Translations under genes and position numbers: made by a program
The notes under the pieces: model-generated
Told to the model about the DNA's origin: nothing
The model's input: only the letters and a program-made list of their open reading frames with translations
The model's database searches: none
NCBI RefSeq assembly: GCF_026020075.1
Contig: NZ_CP102772.1
Location: forward strand, 2,170,001-2,234,000
Direction of reading: 5' to 3'
Length of the DNA stretch: 64,000 bases
Source: Bosea sp. NBC_00550
GTDB taxonomy: Bacteria; Pseudomonadota; Alphaproteobacteria; Rhizobiales; Beijerinckiaceae
Shown here: positions 8,047 to 16,888 of the stretch, piece after piece
How positions within the stretch are numbered: the stretch's first letter is position 1
How the letters are laid out: each line of letters begins with the position of its first letter

Positions 8047-10364
8047 CCAGCCATTTTGAGGTCAGATTGAGGGTTCCGGCCGCCGGAAGCGGCGAGCCGC
8101 AGCATGGAGTCGATATCCAGGATCAGGGCGACGAGGCCGTCGCCGAGGATCGTCGCCGCCGAGGCGCCGTTGACCGCCCCGTAATTCGCTTCGAGGCTCT
8201 TCACCACGACCTGCTGCTGACCGACGATCTCGTCTACCGCGATGCCGACATTGTTGCCGCGTTCGGTCTCGGCGATGATGACGATGTTCTCGTTGGTCGT
8301 CCCCATCGAGCCCATCACGTCGCCCAGCCGGTAGAGCGGCGTCACCTCGCCGCGCCAGCGCAGCACTTCCTGGCCGAAGGGCAGCCGCTCGATCGGCGTC
8401 GACGCCAGATGCTGCGTCTCGATGACCGAGGCGATCGGGATGACGTAGCGATCGTCGCCGCAGCGGATCACCATGCCTTCCAGCACGGCGAGCGTCAGCG
8501 GCAGGGCGAGCGTGAACTTGCAGCCGCGCCCCGGCTCGGAATCGACGCTGATGCGCCCGCCGAGCGATTCGACGTTGCGGCGCACGACGTCCATGCCGAC
8601 GCCGCGGCCCGAGATGTCGCTGACGGCTTCCGCCGTGGAGAGGCCAGCCGCGAAGATCAGCTGGTCGATCTCCTCCGGCTGCAGCCGCTCGTCGGCTCCG
8701 ACGAGGCCGCGCGACTTGGCTTTCGCGAGCAGCCTGTCGCGGCCGATGCCGCGGCCGTCATCCGTGACCGAGATGACGATACGCCCGGCGCGATGCTCGG
8801 CGATGAGCTTGATCGTGCCTTCGGGGCTCTTGCCCGCGGCGATGCGGTCTTCCGGCGTCTCCAGCCCGTGATCCATCGAGTTGCGGATCATGTGGGTCAG
8901 CGGGTCGGCGAGCTCCTCGATGATCGTCTTGTCGACCTCGGTGTTCTCGCCTTCGAGCACGAGGCGCACTTCCTTGCCGAGCGTCTGGGCCAGTTCCCGC
9001 ACCAAGCGCGGCATGCGCTGGAACACGGCCTTCACCGGCTGCGCGCGCACCGCCATGACATGGTCCTGCAGCTCGCGCGTCTGGCGCGACAGGGTCAGGA
9101 TGCCCTCGGCGGTCTTGGCATGGACGTCATAGGGCAGCGAGCGCACGCATTCGACCAGCATCGACTGGGTGATGACGATCTCGCCGACGAGATTCATCAG
9201 CTTGTCGATGCGCTCGAGATCGACGCGCACGCTGACCGCCTGGCGCTGGCGCGTCGACTGATCATTGGCGGGCGCCCGCGGAGCGGCGCGAACGGCAGCC
9301 GCCTCAGCCACAGGAGCCGGCGCGATTGCTGCCGCAACCGGCGCCACTGCCGGCACTGGGGCAACGTCGGGCTGACTCGCGGGCTCGGGAGATGCGCCGA
9401 GCTTCGCCAGGATTGCGGACAGATCCGCGGCCACGGAGCTCGATACCTCGGAGATTGCCGCGGCAGGCTCGGAGGCGGGCGTCGCTTCGATGGCCGGAGC
9501 CGTCGCGAGCATCTCGATCTCGAATTCCTCGTTGGCGAGGCTGAAATCGAAGCGGCCGTGCAGTTCCTCGACGGAAAGCTCGGTCTGCAGATCGACCTCG
9601 AAACGCATCCAGCAATCGGTGACGTCGAGGCTCTCCAGCGGCGGCACCTGGCTCAGGTCGCAGCGGATCGCGACGACATCGTCGACTGGCAACGAGCCGA
9701 GCACGACGCGCGGCTCTATCACGCGGCGGAACAGGTCGGTCTCCGGCACGATGCGCAGGCGAACGTTCTGTCCCGGCTTCACGGCGGCAGGCGCAGCCGC
9801 CACGGGCTCGTCGTCCCAGCCGTCATCGGCGGAGGCGGGCGCGGCGGTCTTCGCCTCGACCATGGCGAGCAGGTTGCCGAGCGCAGCGATGCCAATTGGG
9901 GCATCGTTGTCCGCGACAGGGGCGGCAGGCGCCGGAGCGGCGGCAGGTGCGGGTGCGGCAACGGGTGCCGCCACCGGGGCCTGCGGCTCCTTGCCGACCT
10001 GTTCAAGTGCGGCCAGCAGATCAGGCCGCTCGGTCGCGGGCTCGTCGTTGCGCGCCGCGGACACCAGATCGGCAACCGCATCGGAGCAGCGCAGGAAGAG
10101 CGAGAACGGCGCATCCTCGATCGCGACGCGGCCCGACCTCAGATGATCGAGCGAAGCCTCGAAGACATGCGCGAAGCCCACCAGCTCGGTGCAGCCGAAA
10201 GCGCCGGCGCCACCCTTGATCGAGTGGATGGCGCGAAAAGCGGCATTGACATCCTCAGGATCGGTCGAGCCCTCGTCGAGCGCCTGGAGCTTCAGCTCCA
10301 ACGCCCCGAGAAGCTCTTCGCATTCCTGGAAGAAGGTCTGCTTGAGTTCTGCCAACGGATCCAT
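8043..10364 (-). CDS. cheA: Chemotaxis histidine kinase CheA
   Basis: A 773-residue kinase. Domains in order: HPt (P1) with phosphorylated H47 (AIHSIKGGAGAFG); a long Ala/Pro-rich linker; a P2-like domain near residues 195-285; a second Ala/Pro linker; dimerisation helices; an HATPase with HMIRNSMDHGLE and DDGRGIGRDRL and DISGRGVGMDVV; and a C-terminal CheW-like domain. It phosphorylates CheY and CheB when receptors are unliganded. All key motifs are intact. It is read between cheY (upstream) and cheW. Confidence 0.97.
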   Translation of the reverse strand: MDPLAELKQTFFQECEELLGALELKLQALDEGSTDPEDVNAAFRAIHSIKGGAGAFGCTELVGFAHVFEASLDHLRSGRVAIEDAPFSLFLRCSDAVADLVSAARNDEPATERPDLLAALEQVGKEPQAPVAAPVAAPAPAAAPAPAAPVADNDAPIGIAALGNLLAMVEAKTAAPASADDGWDDEPVAAAPAAVKPGQNVRLRIVPETDLFRRVIEPRVVLGSLPVDDVVAIRCDLSQVPPLESLDVTDCWMRFEVDLQTELSVEELHGRFDFSLANEEFEIEMLATAPAIEATPASEPAAAISEVSSSVAADLSAILAKLGASPEPASQPDVAPVPAVAPVAAAIAPAPVAEAAAVRAAPRAPANDQSTRQRQAVSVRVDLERIDKLMNLVGEIVITQSMLVECVRSLPYDVHAKTAEGILTLSRQTRELQDHVMAVRAQPVKAVFQRMPRLVRELAQTLGKEVRLVLEGENTEVDKTIIEELADPLTHMIRNSMDHGLETPEDRIAAGKSPEGTIKLIAEHRAGRIVISVTDDGRGIGRDRLLAKAKSRGLVGADERLQPEEIDQLIFAAGLSTAEAVSDISGRGVGMDVVRRNVESLGGRISVDSEPGRGCKFTLALPLTLAVLEGMVIRCGDDRYVIPIASVIETQHLASTPIERLPFGQEVLRWRGEVTPLYRLGDVMGSMGTTNENIVIIAETERGNNVGIAVDEIVGQQQVVVKSLEANYGAVNGASAATILGDGLVALILDIDSMLRLAASGGRNPQSDLKMAG

Positions 10365-10374
10365 CGGCCAACTT

Positions 10375-10734
10375 TCAGTTCTGGTAGCGCGCGACGAGGC
10401 CGAGCAGCGTATTGGGCTCGAACGGCTTGACCATCCAGGCGCTGGCGCCGGCGCGCCGGCCCTCGGCCTTGATCTCGGCGCCGTTTTCGGTCGTCAGCAC
10501 GATGATCGGGGTGTTCTGGCCGGCCGGCCGCGAGCGGCAGGCGCGGGTGAACTCGATGCCGTCCATGATCGGCATGTTGAGGTCGGTGATCACGAGATCG
10601 GGCTTGAACTGGTCGAACTTGTTCAGCCCGTCCTCGCCGTTCTCGGCCTCGGCCACCTCGTGGCCGGCATTGCGCAATGTCAGGCTCAGCAGGCTGAGCA
10701 GGGTCTTGGTATCGTCGATGGCCAGGATCTTCAT
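10375..10734 (-). CDS. cheY: Chemotaxis response regulator CheY (second copy)
   Basis: A 119-residue receiver domain with LAIDDT acidic pair, phosphoacceptor aspartate in VITDLNMPIMDG, the threonine in IVLTTEN and lysine in WMVKPFEP. The ATG at 10734 follows the STAS gene's stop by five bases and is the natural family start. It directly precedes cheA, an order common in alphaproteobacterial chemotaxis clusters. Confidence 0.94.
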   Translation of the reverse strand: MKILAIDDTKTLLSLLSLTLRNAGHEVAEAENGEDGLNKFDQFKPDLVITDLNMPIMDGIEFTRACRSRPAGQNTPIIVLTTENGAEIKAEGRRAGASAWMVKPFEPNTLLGLVARYQN

Positions 10735-10739
10735 GCCTG

Positions 10740-11021
10740 TCACTCCAGAACGAGAGCGCTGTGAGCGGCATCGAAGCCGATCGCCCGCAAGGATTCGCGG
10801 CATTCCGAGGAAGCCGCCTTGAGCGTGACCGAAAGCCCCCGCGCCTTGGCGCTGGAAGCTGCGGAATGAAGGAGCTGGACCCAGAGGCTCGGCAGCGGGC
10901 CGGCCTCGGCGCATTCGACAGCGACGCTCTCCTTCTGCTGAAGCGCGACGAGCAGCTGGTTACGGAACGTCGCAGCCTCGGAACGACCGAGGAAGGGCGG
11001 AAGCGAAACGGTTATGACCAT
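10740..11021 (-). CDS. STAS-domain protein of the chemotaxis operon
   Basis: A 93-residue protein (from the ATG at 11021) starting MVITVSLPPFLG, whose length and strand/helix pattern (VAVECAEAGPLPSLWVQLLHSAASSAKARGL... in short, a 'local Ser-type' STAS core) fit a single STAS domain. STAS proteins at the head of alphaproteobacterial che operons are common; their exact role is not established. It starts 123 bases after the upstream receiver gene's stop, so an internal promoter is possible in 11022-11144. Confidence 0.75.
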   Translation of the reverse strand: MVITVSLPPFLGRSEAATFRNQLLVALQQKESVAVECAEAGPLPSLWVQLLHSAASSAKARGLSVTLKAASSECRESLRAIGFDAAHSALVLE

Positions 11022-11144
11022 GAAGGGCGACCCAGGATTGCTCCCGGAGCATCGCAACAAACTGGTAAAAACTTCGCTAAATGCTGAGCTGCTCGTCAAC
11101 ACTCGTGTCGCTTTCACGACATTTGCGAGGCGATGCGGCGGGGA

Positions 11145-11612
11145 TCAGAACATGCTGTTGCTGATGGCGCGCGGCACGAGCGTGATCTTGCCGTTCGCTT
11201 CCCGGTATTTCCGGGGCATGTTGATGATGCCCGACAGGTGCAGCCAGAGGTTGTTCGGCGAGATCGGCTTGGTGATGATCTCATGCGCGCCGAGCTTCGC
11301 CGCCTGCAGGACCGATCGGCGGTCCGGCCGTTCCATCATCACCAGCACCGGCGCCTTGGCGAAGGGCGAGGTCTTGAAGGAGCGGATGGCGGCCAGGCAT
11401 TTGACGCTGCCGCCATCGGGAATGTCCCAGTCGAGGATGACGATGTTCGGCTGCTTCTGCAGGAACGTCGTCGCCGCCGACGACAGGTCCGAGGCCTCGA
11501 AGATGCGGTTGAGCTGCGTCTGATACAGCATCGTGCGGATGAGCCGCCGGTAATGCGGGCTCGGGTCGATGAGCAGCACCGACAGGTTCGGGAAGGATGG
11601 CGCGATATGCAT
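11145..11612 (-). CDS. Single-domain response regulator
   Basis: A 155-residue receiver protein with a short C-terminal tail. Phosphoacceptor D61 is in VILDWDIPDGG and the conserved lysine is in IITKPIS. The acidic pocket has only one of the usual two aspartates (LLIDPSPHYRR, D16 then Pro), so phosphorylation may be altered. It has no output domain. It sits between the soluble receptor gene and the STAS/cheY/cheA block on the same strand and is probably part of that signalling unit. Confidence 0.85.
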   Translation of the reverse strand: MHIAPSFPNLSVLLIDPSPHYRRLIRTMLYQTQLNRIFEASDLSSAATTFLQKQPNIVILDWDIPDGGSVKCLAAIRSFKTSPFAKAPVLVMMERPDRRSVLQAAKLGAHEIITKPISPNNLWLHLSGIINMPRKYREANGKITLVPRAISNSMF

Positions 11613-11664
11613 GGCGCTGACTCGGAACTCGCTTACTCAACTCCGCGGGCCGGCATGGAATAGG

Positions 11665-13161
11665 CTAGACCTTCAGCCCGAACCGGAAACCGCCCCAGTG
11701 CCGACCCTTCACCAGGATCGGCGCCGACAGGTCTTCCATCACCAGGAACTGTCCGCCGCCCATGTCCCGCCGATAGCTTTGCAGCAGGAAGGGCTTGCGA
11801 TTACGCGCTGCGGCAAGCCCCGTCCGGTCGTCGAAGATGCGCCGGTTGCGGCAATTGGCGTTGTTCCACACGGGATCGCCGCCCTGAGCCTGCGAATATT
11901 TGCGGTTATGCGTCGGCAGGAAGCCGTTCCGGTCCACCGCCGCGCAGAACACGATACGCCCGTTCAAGGTCAGCAGCTTTTCCTGCAACGGCGGCAAGAG
12001 ACGGTCGGTCAGCGCGACGAAGCGCGTCATATGCTGGACCGGATCGGAGCCCTGTATCGGCCGATAGGCCTCGTCGAACAGGTCGGCCAGCGTCACCTCG
12101 CCGCGCGTCAGCGCCGCCTCGAACATCTCGCCGATCGTGCCGGCCGTCTCCATCACCGTCGCGATCAGCTCCGACTGCGCGGTCCTGACGCCCGAGGCGG
12201 CGATCGATCCGAGAATGCCCTCGCTGATCGCGACCAGCGCCTCGGTGCGCTGCACCGCCTGCTCCAGGATATCGGTCGAGGCATCGACCCCGGCCACCAG
12301 CCCGGCGAGGTCATGCCCCGCCTTGGCGCAGGCCTCGGCATTCTCCCGCGTCGGCCGCGATACCGCCTCGATCTCGCCGATCAGCTCGACGACCGAACGG
12401 CCGAAGCTGTCGAACTCGCTCATCTGCTGCGAGATCGTCCGGCTGCCCTCGCGGGCGCGCTGCGCGGTCTGCGCGTTCTCCTGGCTGCGGCGCGAGAGCG
12501 CGTTGACGGCCTTGACCAGCAGGTCGAGCTGGGCGGCGCTCGCCGCCGTCGCCTCGCGGGTCTGCTCGGCCAGCGCCTTCACCGCGGCGGCGATCACCGC
12601 GAAGCCCTTGCCAGCCTCGCCGCTGCGGGCGGCCTCGACGCCGGCATTGATCGAGAGGAGCTGGATTTCGCGGGTGATGGATTGGATCGCATCGCTGGAG
12701 GCGCGAGCCTTGTGGGCATCGCTGACCGCCTGCGCCAGCGCCTGCGACATCGACTGCGCCTCCTGCGACAGCGTCTCGATATCGGTCTGTGCCGCGTTGA
12801 GGCCGAGCTTGACCGAGCCGGTCACCCGCTCGAGGCCGCTGCGCACTCCGGAAGCCGCGGCCTGCGCGCCCTCCGCCGCCTGCCGAATCGCATGGTTGGC
12901 GCGCGAGACCTGCTCGACGGCGCCGACGACTCGCCTGAGCCCGGTGGTCTGGGTCTCGAACTGCTGGGTCACGTCCCCGATTCGGCCAGAAACATCGGTG
13001 ATTTCGGCGCTGAGCTTGCCGAAGCGGTCGGCGATCTCGCGCACGGCACGCTCCGCGCCCGTCTCCACAACCGCGCGCGCCGGCGCGTCGAGAGATGGCG
13101 CGACCTCGGCGAACGGGGCGTCGAGGATCGGCAGATCGGCCTTGAGAGCCAGTGCGTGCAT
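11665..13161 (-). CDS. Soluble methyl-accepting protein with C-terminal sensor domain
   Basis: A 498-residue receptor with no membrane segment. The signalling region (about 40-330) includes the tip-like LLSINAGVEAARSGEAGKGF with conserved flanks. The last 150 residues form a separate globular domain (GEVTLADLFDEAY..., AAVDRNGFLPTHN, RIFDDRTGLAAARN, DLSAPILVKGRHWGGFR) that resembles the Cache/PAS-like ligand domains normally found N-terminal in receptors. The reversed order suggests sensing of a cytoplasmic cue. It is the first gene of the leftward chemotaxis region. The stretch upstream, 13162-13431, holds TTAA half-sites but no clear regulator site. Confidence 0.88.
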   Translation of the reverse strand: MHALALKADLPILDAPFAEVAPSLDAPARAVVETGAERAVREIADRFGKLSAEITDVSGRIGDVTQQFETQTTGLRRVVGAVEQVSRANHAIRQAAEGAQAAASGVRSGLERVTGSVKLGLNAAQTDIETLSQEAQSMSQALAQAVSDAHKARASSDAIQSITREIQLLSINAGVEAARSGEAGKGFAVIAAAVKALAEQTREATAASAAQLDLLVKAVNALSRRSQENAQTAQRAREGSRTISQQMSEFDSFGRSVVELIGEIEAVSRPTRENAEACAKAGHDLAGLVAGVDASTDILEQAVQRTEALVAISEGILGSIAASGVRTAQSELIATVMETAGTIGEMFEAALTRGEVTLADLFDEAYRPIQGSDPVQHMTRFVALTDRLLPPLQEKLLTLNGRIVFCAAVDRNGFLPTHNRKYSQAQGGDPVWNNANCRNRRIFDDRTGLAAARNRKPFLLQSYRRDMGGGQFLVMEDLSAPILVKGRHWGGFRFGLKV

Positions 13162-13431
13162 GCGAGGCGTTCCCTGAACCGACGGAATTCCTTCCAGACC
13201 GTAGTAAAACGCGGTAAACCGCTGGTTAAGAAGGCATTCCGGACGTTAAAAGCAGTCTGGCAACCGGCAGGCCCGTCACATGGCGGCCCGTCGGCGGCCC
13301 GGTGGACTGCCGTCGATCCGGGAGGCGGCACCGTGTCGGAACCCTCTCGACCTTCGAACGTAGACCCAACGATCATCACCGCCGGCGGTCGCCGGCGATG
13401 CCAGCCACGAAGCTTCACACTGGAGAACGTC

Positions 13432-14178
13432 ATGACAGAGTTTTCGGTCTTCTCGCGCCGTGCCGTTCTCGGCTTCGGCATATCGGCCCTGACCGCAGCC
13501 GCCGCGCCGAAGGTCTGGGCGCAGGCCGCTGCGCCGGCCGCGCCGACCGGCCCCTTCTCGCTGCCGAAACGTGCTTACGAGGCCAATGCGCTCGAACCGC
13601 ATATCGACGCGGCGACCATGGACATCCACTACAACCGCCACCATGCGGCCTATGTCGCCGCGCTCAACAATGCGGCCAAGGACAATGGCGTCATCGCCAA
13701 GGCCTCGGTCGGGGAACTGCTCGCCGATCTCAACCAGCTGCCCGAGAACCTGCGCACGCTCGTGCGCAACAATGGCGGCGGCCATGCCAACCACACCATG
13801 TTCTGGGAGGTGATGGGCCCGGGCGCCGGCGGCGCACCGACGGGCGACGTCGCCGCAGCGATCACCAAGGACCTCGGCGGGTTCGACAAGTTCAAGGCCG
13901 ATTTCGAGGCGGCGGGCCTGCGCGTCTTCGGCTCGGGCTGGGTCTTCGTCACGGTCGACAAGGACGGCAAGCTCGCGCTGCTCGCCAAGCCGAACCAGGA
14001 CAGCCCGATCATGGAGAAGCAGATGGTGCTCTTCGGCAACGACGTCTGGGAGCATGCCTATTACTTGAAGTACCAGAACCGCCGGGCCGACTACCTCAAG
14101 GGTTGGTGGAACGTGGTGAACTGGGCGAAGGTCAACGAGCGCTACGCCGCTGCCAAGGCCGGCAAGCTCGCGATCTGA
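13432..14178 (+). CDS. Superoxide dismutase (Mn-type), Tat-exported
   Basis: A 248-residue Fe/Mn superoxide dismutase with an N-terminal Tat signal (FSRRAVLGFG, hydrophobic stretch, VWAQA), so it probably acts in the periplasm. Metal ligands are in MDIHYNRHH, ANHTMFW and DVWEHAYYLKY. The GGGHANH context and NQDSP after the central strand are features of manganese rather than iron enzymes. The ATG at 13432 has GGAG about 8 bases upstream and starts the signal peptide. It is convergent with the amidohydrolase gene. Confidence 0.94.
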   Translation: MTEFSVFSRRAVLGFGISALTAAAAPKVWAQAAAPAAPTGPFSLPKRAYEANALEPHIDAATMDIHYNRHHAAYVAALNNAAKDNGVIAKASVGELLADLNQLPENLRTLVRNNGGGHANHTMFWEVMGPGAGGAPTGDVAAAITKDLGGFDKFKADFEAAGLRVFGSGWVFVTVDKDGKLALLAKPNQDSPIMEKQMVLFGNDVWEHAYYLKYQNRRADYLKGWWNVVNWAKVNERYAAAKAGKLAI

Positions 14179-14210
14179 ACCGCAGCGGACAGACCCGTTT
14201 CAAGCAGCAA

Positions 14211-14249
14211 GAAAAGCGCCTGCGCGCGGCCGGTCGGCTGCGCGCAGGC
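14211..14249 (-). terminator. Terminator after the amidohydrolase gene
   Basis: A perfect 10-bp stem (GCCTGCGCGC 14218-14227 with GCGCGCAGGC 14240-14249). Reading leftwards it is followed by a short T-rich run (complement of GAAAAG). It lies between two convergent genes and could serve both. Confidence 0.7.
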
Positions 14250-14276
14250 ACAAGGTCATCCTCAGGATGCTCGGGA

Positions 14277-15677
14277 TCAGGCGACCCCGACGCTGCCGTA
14301 GACCATGCGGCCGCGATGGAAGGTGGCGCTGCGCTCCGGAATGCGCGCGACGGCCTCGGCCGAGCAGCTGGCCGGGACCAGCGTGAAGGCGGCATCGTCG
14401 CCGGCCTTGGGCCAGGCCCGCTTGCCGCTGTCGTCGAGCGGCAGTACGCCGCCGGTCGCTATGGCCATGGCGCGCGACAACCGGAACTCGTCGCTGCCCC
14501 GGTAGATCTGCGCGTAGAGGTTCGCCTTCTCCAGCATGTCGCCCTTGCCGAAGGGCGACCAGTGATCGACGACGCTGTCGGTGCCAGTCATCACGAAGAC
14601 GCCCTTCTCGCTCAGCTGCGGCAGCGGCATCGTCAGGCTTCCCAGCGGCACGGTCGAGGCGATGGTCATCTGCTGCGCCGCCATGCGCCCGATGGTCTCC
14701 GCCAGCGCGCCGGCAGGCAGCGTGGTCAGAGCGAAGGCGTGGCTGATCGTCACCTTGCCGCGCAGGGCCGGGCTCTTCTCCACGGTGTCGATCATGTAGT
14801 TGACCGCCGCGACGCCGGCCGGATTGGTCTCGTGCAGGTGGATATCGACGCCCTTGCCGGTGTCGAGGGCGATCTGGAACATGGCGTCGAGCGACTTCTC
14901 CATCGCGCCGTCGACATTGGTCGGGTCGAGCCCGCCGACATAGGCGACGCCCATCTTCATCGCCTCCCGCATCAGGCCGTCGACCTTCGAGAGCAGCAGC
15001 CCGTGCTGCGGGAAGGCGACGATCTCGCATTCGAAGTCGTCGCGATGGTTCTCCAGCGCGCGCTGGAGATGCTCAAGGCTTTTGAGGCCGCTGACCGGAT
15101 CGATGTTGCAATGGCTGCGGGCCACCGTGGTGCCCTTGGAGTGCAGCAGGGCGATCAGCGCCTCGGCACGCTGCTGCGAGGTCGGCAGCAATTGCGGAAT
15201 CAGCTTCTCCTCGCGGGCGATCATGTCGAGGATCGTCTTGCCCTGCCGCGGCAGCGGCGCCTGCCATGGGCCACTGTAGAAGGTCTTGTCGAGATGGATG
15301 TGCATGTCGCGCATCGCCGGCAGGGCGAGCTGGCCATGGGCCTGGTAGCGGGGCACGCCGACAGGCAGGGTCGCTCCGGCCGGATGCAGCGCGGCGATCT
15401 TTCCGGCCTTGATCTCCAGCGTGTAGAGCGCCGTGCGCGTGCCGATGACGACCTCGCCGTCGCGCTCGAAGCCTTCCTCGAGCCGCACATCGGTGAGGCA
15501 GTAGTGCTGGTCCGTCAGTGAGCCGACACCGGCTTCGGACACCGGCCGTGCCGGGGTGGCCGCAGCCGGCGCGGCCTGGGCGGCGCCGCTCGCCAGTCCG
15601 GCGACGGCATAGGCGGTGGTGAGTTTTCCGGTCTGGCTGAGAAAGGCCCGTCGGCTGTGGTGATGCCCGGTTTCCAT
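14277..15677 (-). CDS. Amidohydrolase (cytosine deaminase/AtzC-like), Tat signal
   Basis: A 466-residue metal-dependent hydrolase of the cytosine-deaminase branch. Metal-site motifs are MHIHLDKTF (about 125), HLHETN (about 285), TISHAF (about 320) and TGTDSVVDHW (about 380). The first 40 residues carry a twin-arginine signal (SRRAFLSQTGKL...), unusual for this normally cytoplasmic family, so the enzyme is probably periplasmic. The substrate is unknown; ring deamination or amide hydrolysis are both possible. A LysR gene lies upstream on the same strand, 128 bases away. Confidence 0.85.
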   Translation of the reverse strand: METGHHHSRRAFLSQTGKLTTAYAVAGLASGAAQAAPAAATPARPVSEAGVGSLTDQHYCLTDVRLEEGFERDGEVVIGTRTALYTLEIKAGKIAALHPAGATLPVGVPRYQAHGQLALPAMRDMHIHLDKTFYSGPWQAPLPRQGKTILDMIAREEKLIPQLLPTSQQRAEALIALLHSKGTTVARSHCNIDPVSGLKSLEHLQRALENHRDDFECEIVAFPQHGLLLSKVDGLMREAMKMGVAYVGGLDPTNVDGAMEKSLDAMFQIALDTGKGVDIHLHETNPAGVAAVNYMIDTVEKSPALRGKVTISHAFALTTLPAGALAETIGRMAAQQMTIASTVPLGSLTMPLPQLSEKGVFVMTGTDSVVDHWSPFGKGDMLEKANLYAQIYRGSDEFRLSRAMAIATGGVLPLDDSGKRAWPKAGDDAAFTLVPASCSAEAVARIPERSATFHRGRMVYGSVGVA

Positions 15678-15805
15678 GGCTTTGTCCGTTGCCTCGCTGG
15701 TTGCGTTTCCGCCCCTGAATTACGCTTGGGCAGCTCGGCTTGGCAGCGATATTTGCCAATCCTGGCTATTCGAAACGGCAATACTGCGTGCCGGCAGCAT
15801 CTCGC

Positions 15806-16663
15806 TCACCAATCCAGCCGGCAGAATCCGGCCAGCCGCTCCGCCAGCACGATGGCGGCGGCGGGCGCGTTGTCGCGATAATAGAGCGCCAGCTCGAAAT
15901 CCGTGATCTCCGGCAAGCCTTCCGCCGTTCCCAGCGTTCGGTGGCCGGGCAGGCGGCAGCTCGCGGGCAGCAAGGTCACGCCCAGCCCGGCAGCGGATGC
16001 GGCGGCCAGCGCCGCGAGGCTGGCGCTGCTGTAACCCACGCGCCAGCGGATACCGAGGCCGTCGAGCGCCTGGCAAAGCTCGTCGCGGTAGAGCCCGTTG
16101 AGCGGGAAGACGACGAGCGATACCGGCGCGCGTTCGATGGCGGGGTGAGCCAGGCTGTCCAGCCACAGCAAGGGCTCCTGCCGGGCGGCACGGGGCGGCT
16201 GGCGCCGGCGCTGCTTGACCAGGATCAGGTCCAGCTCCTCGCGGTCATAGGCGCTGCGCAGGTCGGCGCTGAGGCCGCTGGTGACATCGAGCCGCAGATG
16301 CGGCTGCTCGCGGCTGAACGCGGCGAGCAGGTCGACGGTGGGCACCGTGAAGTCCTCGGGCATGCCCAGCCGCAGAACGCCGTCGCGCCAGATGCCGGTC
16401 AGCGCGTCATGCGCCTCCTCGTTCAGCGCGATGATGCGCCGCGCGTAGCTCAGCAGCCTGCCGCCCTCCTCAGTCAATTCCACCTGATGCGAGGATCGCT
16501 CCAGCAACGGCTTGCCGAGCAGATCCTCCAGTCGCCTGACCTGCTGGCTGACGGTGGATTGCGAGAGGGAGACGCGATCGGCGGCGCGGGTGAAGCTCAG
16601 GGTCTCGCACACCGCGACGAAGCTGAGCAGCAGCTGCGGGTTGAACATCGGATAGCGATTCAT
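15806..16663 (-). CDS. LysR-family transcriptional regulator
   Basis: A 285-residue regulator with an N-terminal winged helix-turn-helix (SFTRAADRVSLSQSTVSQQVRRLEDLLG) and a type-2 periplasmic-binding-like effector domain. It lies upstream of, and in the same direction as, the exported amidohydrolase gene, so it may control that gene rather than a divergent target. The ATG at 16663 follows the tRNA gene by 34 bases. Confidence 0.92.
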   Translation of the reverse strand: MNRYPMFNPQLLLSFVAVCETLSFTRAADRVSLSQSTVSQQVRRLEDLLGKPLLERSSHQVELTEEGGRLLSYARRIIALNEEAHDALTGIWRDGVLRLGMPEDFTVPTVDLLAAFSREQPHLRLDVTSGLSADLRSAYDREELDLILVKQRRRQPPRAARQEPLLWLDSLAHPAIERAPVSLVVFPLNGLYRDELCQALDGLGIRWRVGYSSASLAALAAASAAGLGVTLLPASCRLPGHRTLGTAEGLPEITDFELALYYRDNAPAAAIVLAERLAGFCRLDW

Positions 16664-16697
16664 GCGCCCGCCGCCTGCAGCACCTCGCCGAAGATAT

Positions 16698-16773
16698 TGG
16701 TGGGCCGGGCCGGACTCGAACCGGCACCGGCGCTGTTATGAGCAGCGAGCTCTAACCATTGAGCTACCGGCCC
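16698..16773 (-). tRNA. tRNA with CAT anticodon, probably Ile2 (lysidine type)
   Basis: A full cloverleaf can be drawn: acceptor GGGCCGG with CCGGCCC, D arm GCTC/GAGC with loop AATGGTTA, anticodon stem CGCTG/CAGCG with loop CTCATAA, T arm GCCGG-TTCGAGT-CCGGC, discriminator A and an encoded CCA (16698-16700). The anticodon CAT fits Met or Ile2. The C4-G69 and C5-G68 pairs, known TilS recognition features, and the short D loop favour isoleucine-2 over elongator methionine. Confidence 0.92.
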
Positions 16774-16830
16774 GTCACTCGCCTAGCATCGCCCGAGGCC
16801 GGCAAGCAAGGCGGGAGGGGCACATCCAAA

Positions 16831-16862
16831 AGGAAAAGGCCTCGCGGCACGCCGCGAGGCCT
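16831..16862 (-). terminator. Terminator of the large receptor gene
   Basis: A perfect 12-bp stem AGGCCTCGCGGC / GCCGCGAGGCCT (16837-16862) with a 2-base loop. On the minus strand it is followed by TTTCCTTTTGG. It lies 27 bases after the stop of the receptor gene at 16889. Confidence 0.85.
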
Positions 16863-16888
16863 CATGTTCGTCCGAGCTTTCAAGCGGA

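Noticed and set aside
8001..10430. An 809-codon open frame antisense to cheA
   Set aside because: Same reason: cheA is complete and conserved, and the antisense protein shows only compositional runs.
13205..13255. TAAA-N7-TTAA and further TTAA half-sites before the soluble receptor gene as a CtrA site
   Set aside because: One half-site is imperfect and the other TTAA pair is 16 bases apart; too weak to list as a site.
16698..16773. The tRNA gene as an integration site of an island
   Set aside because: No integrase gene and no direct repeat of the tRNA 3' end is seen on either side.
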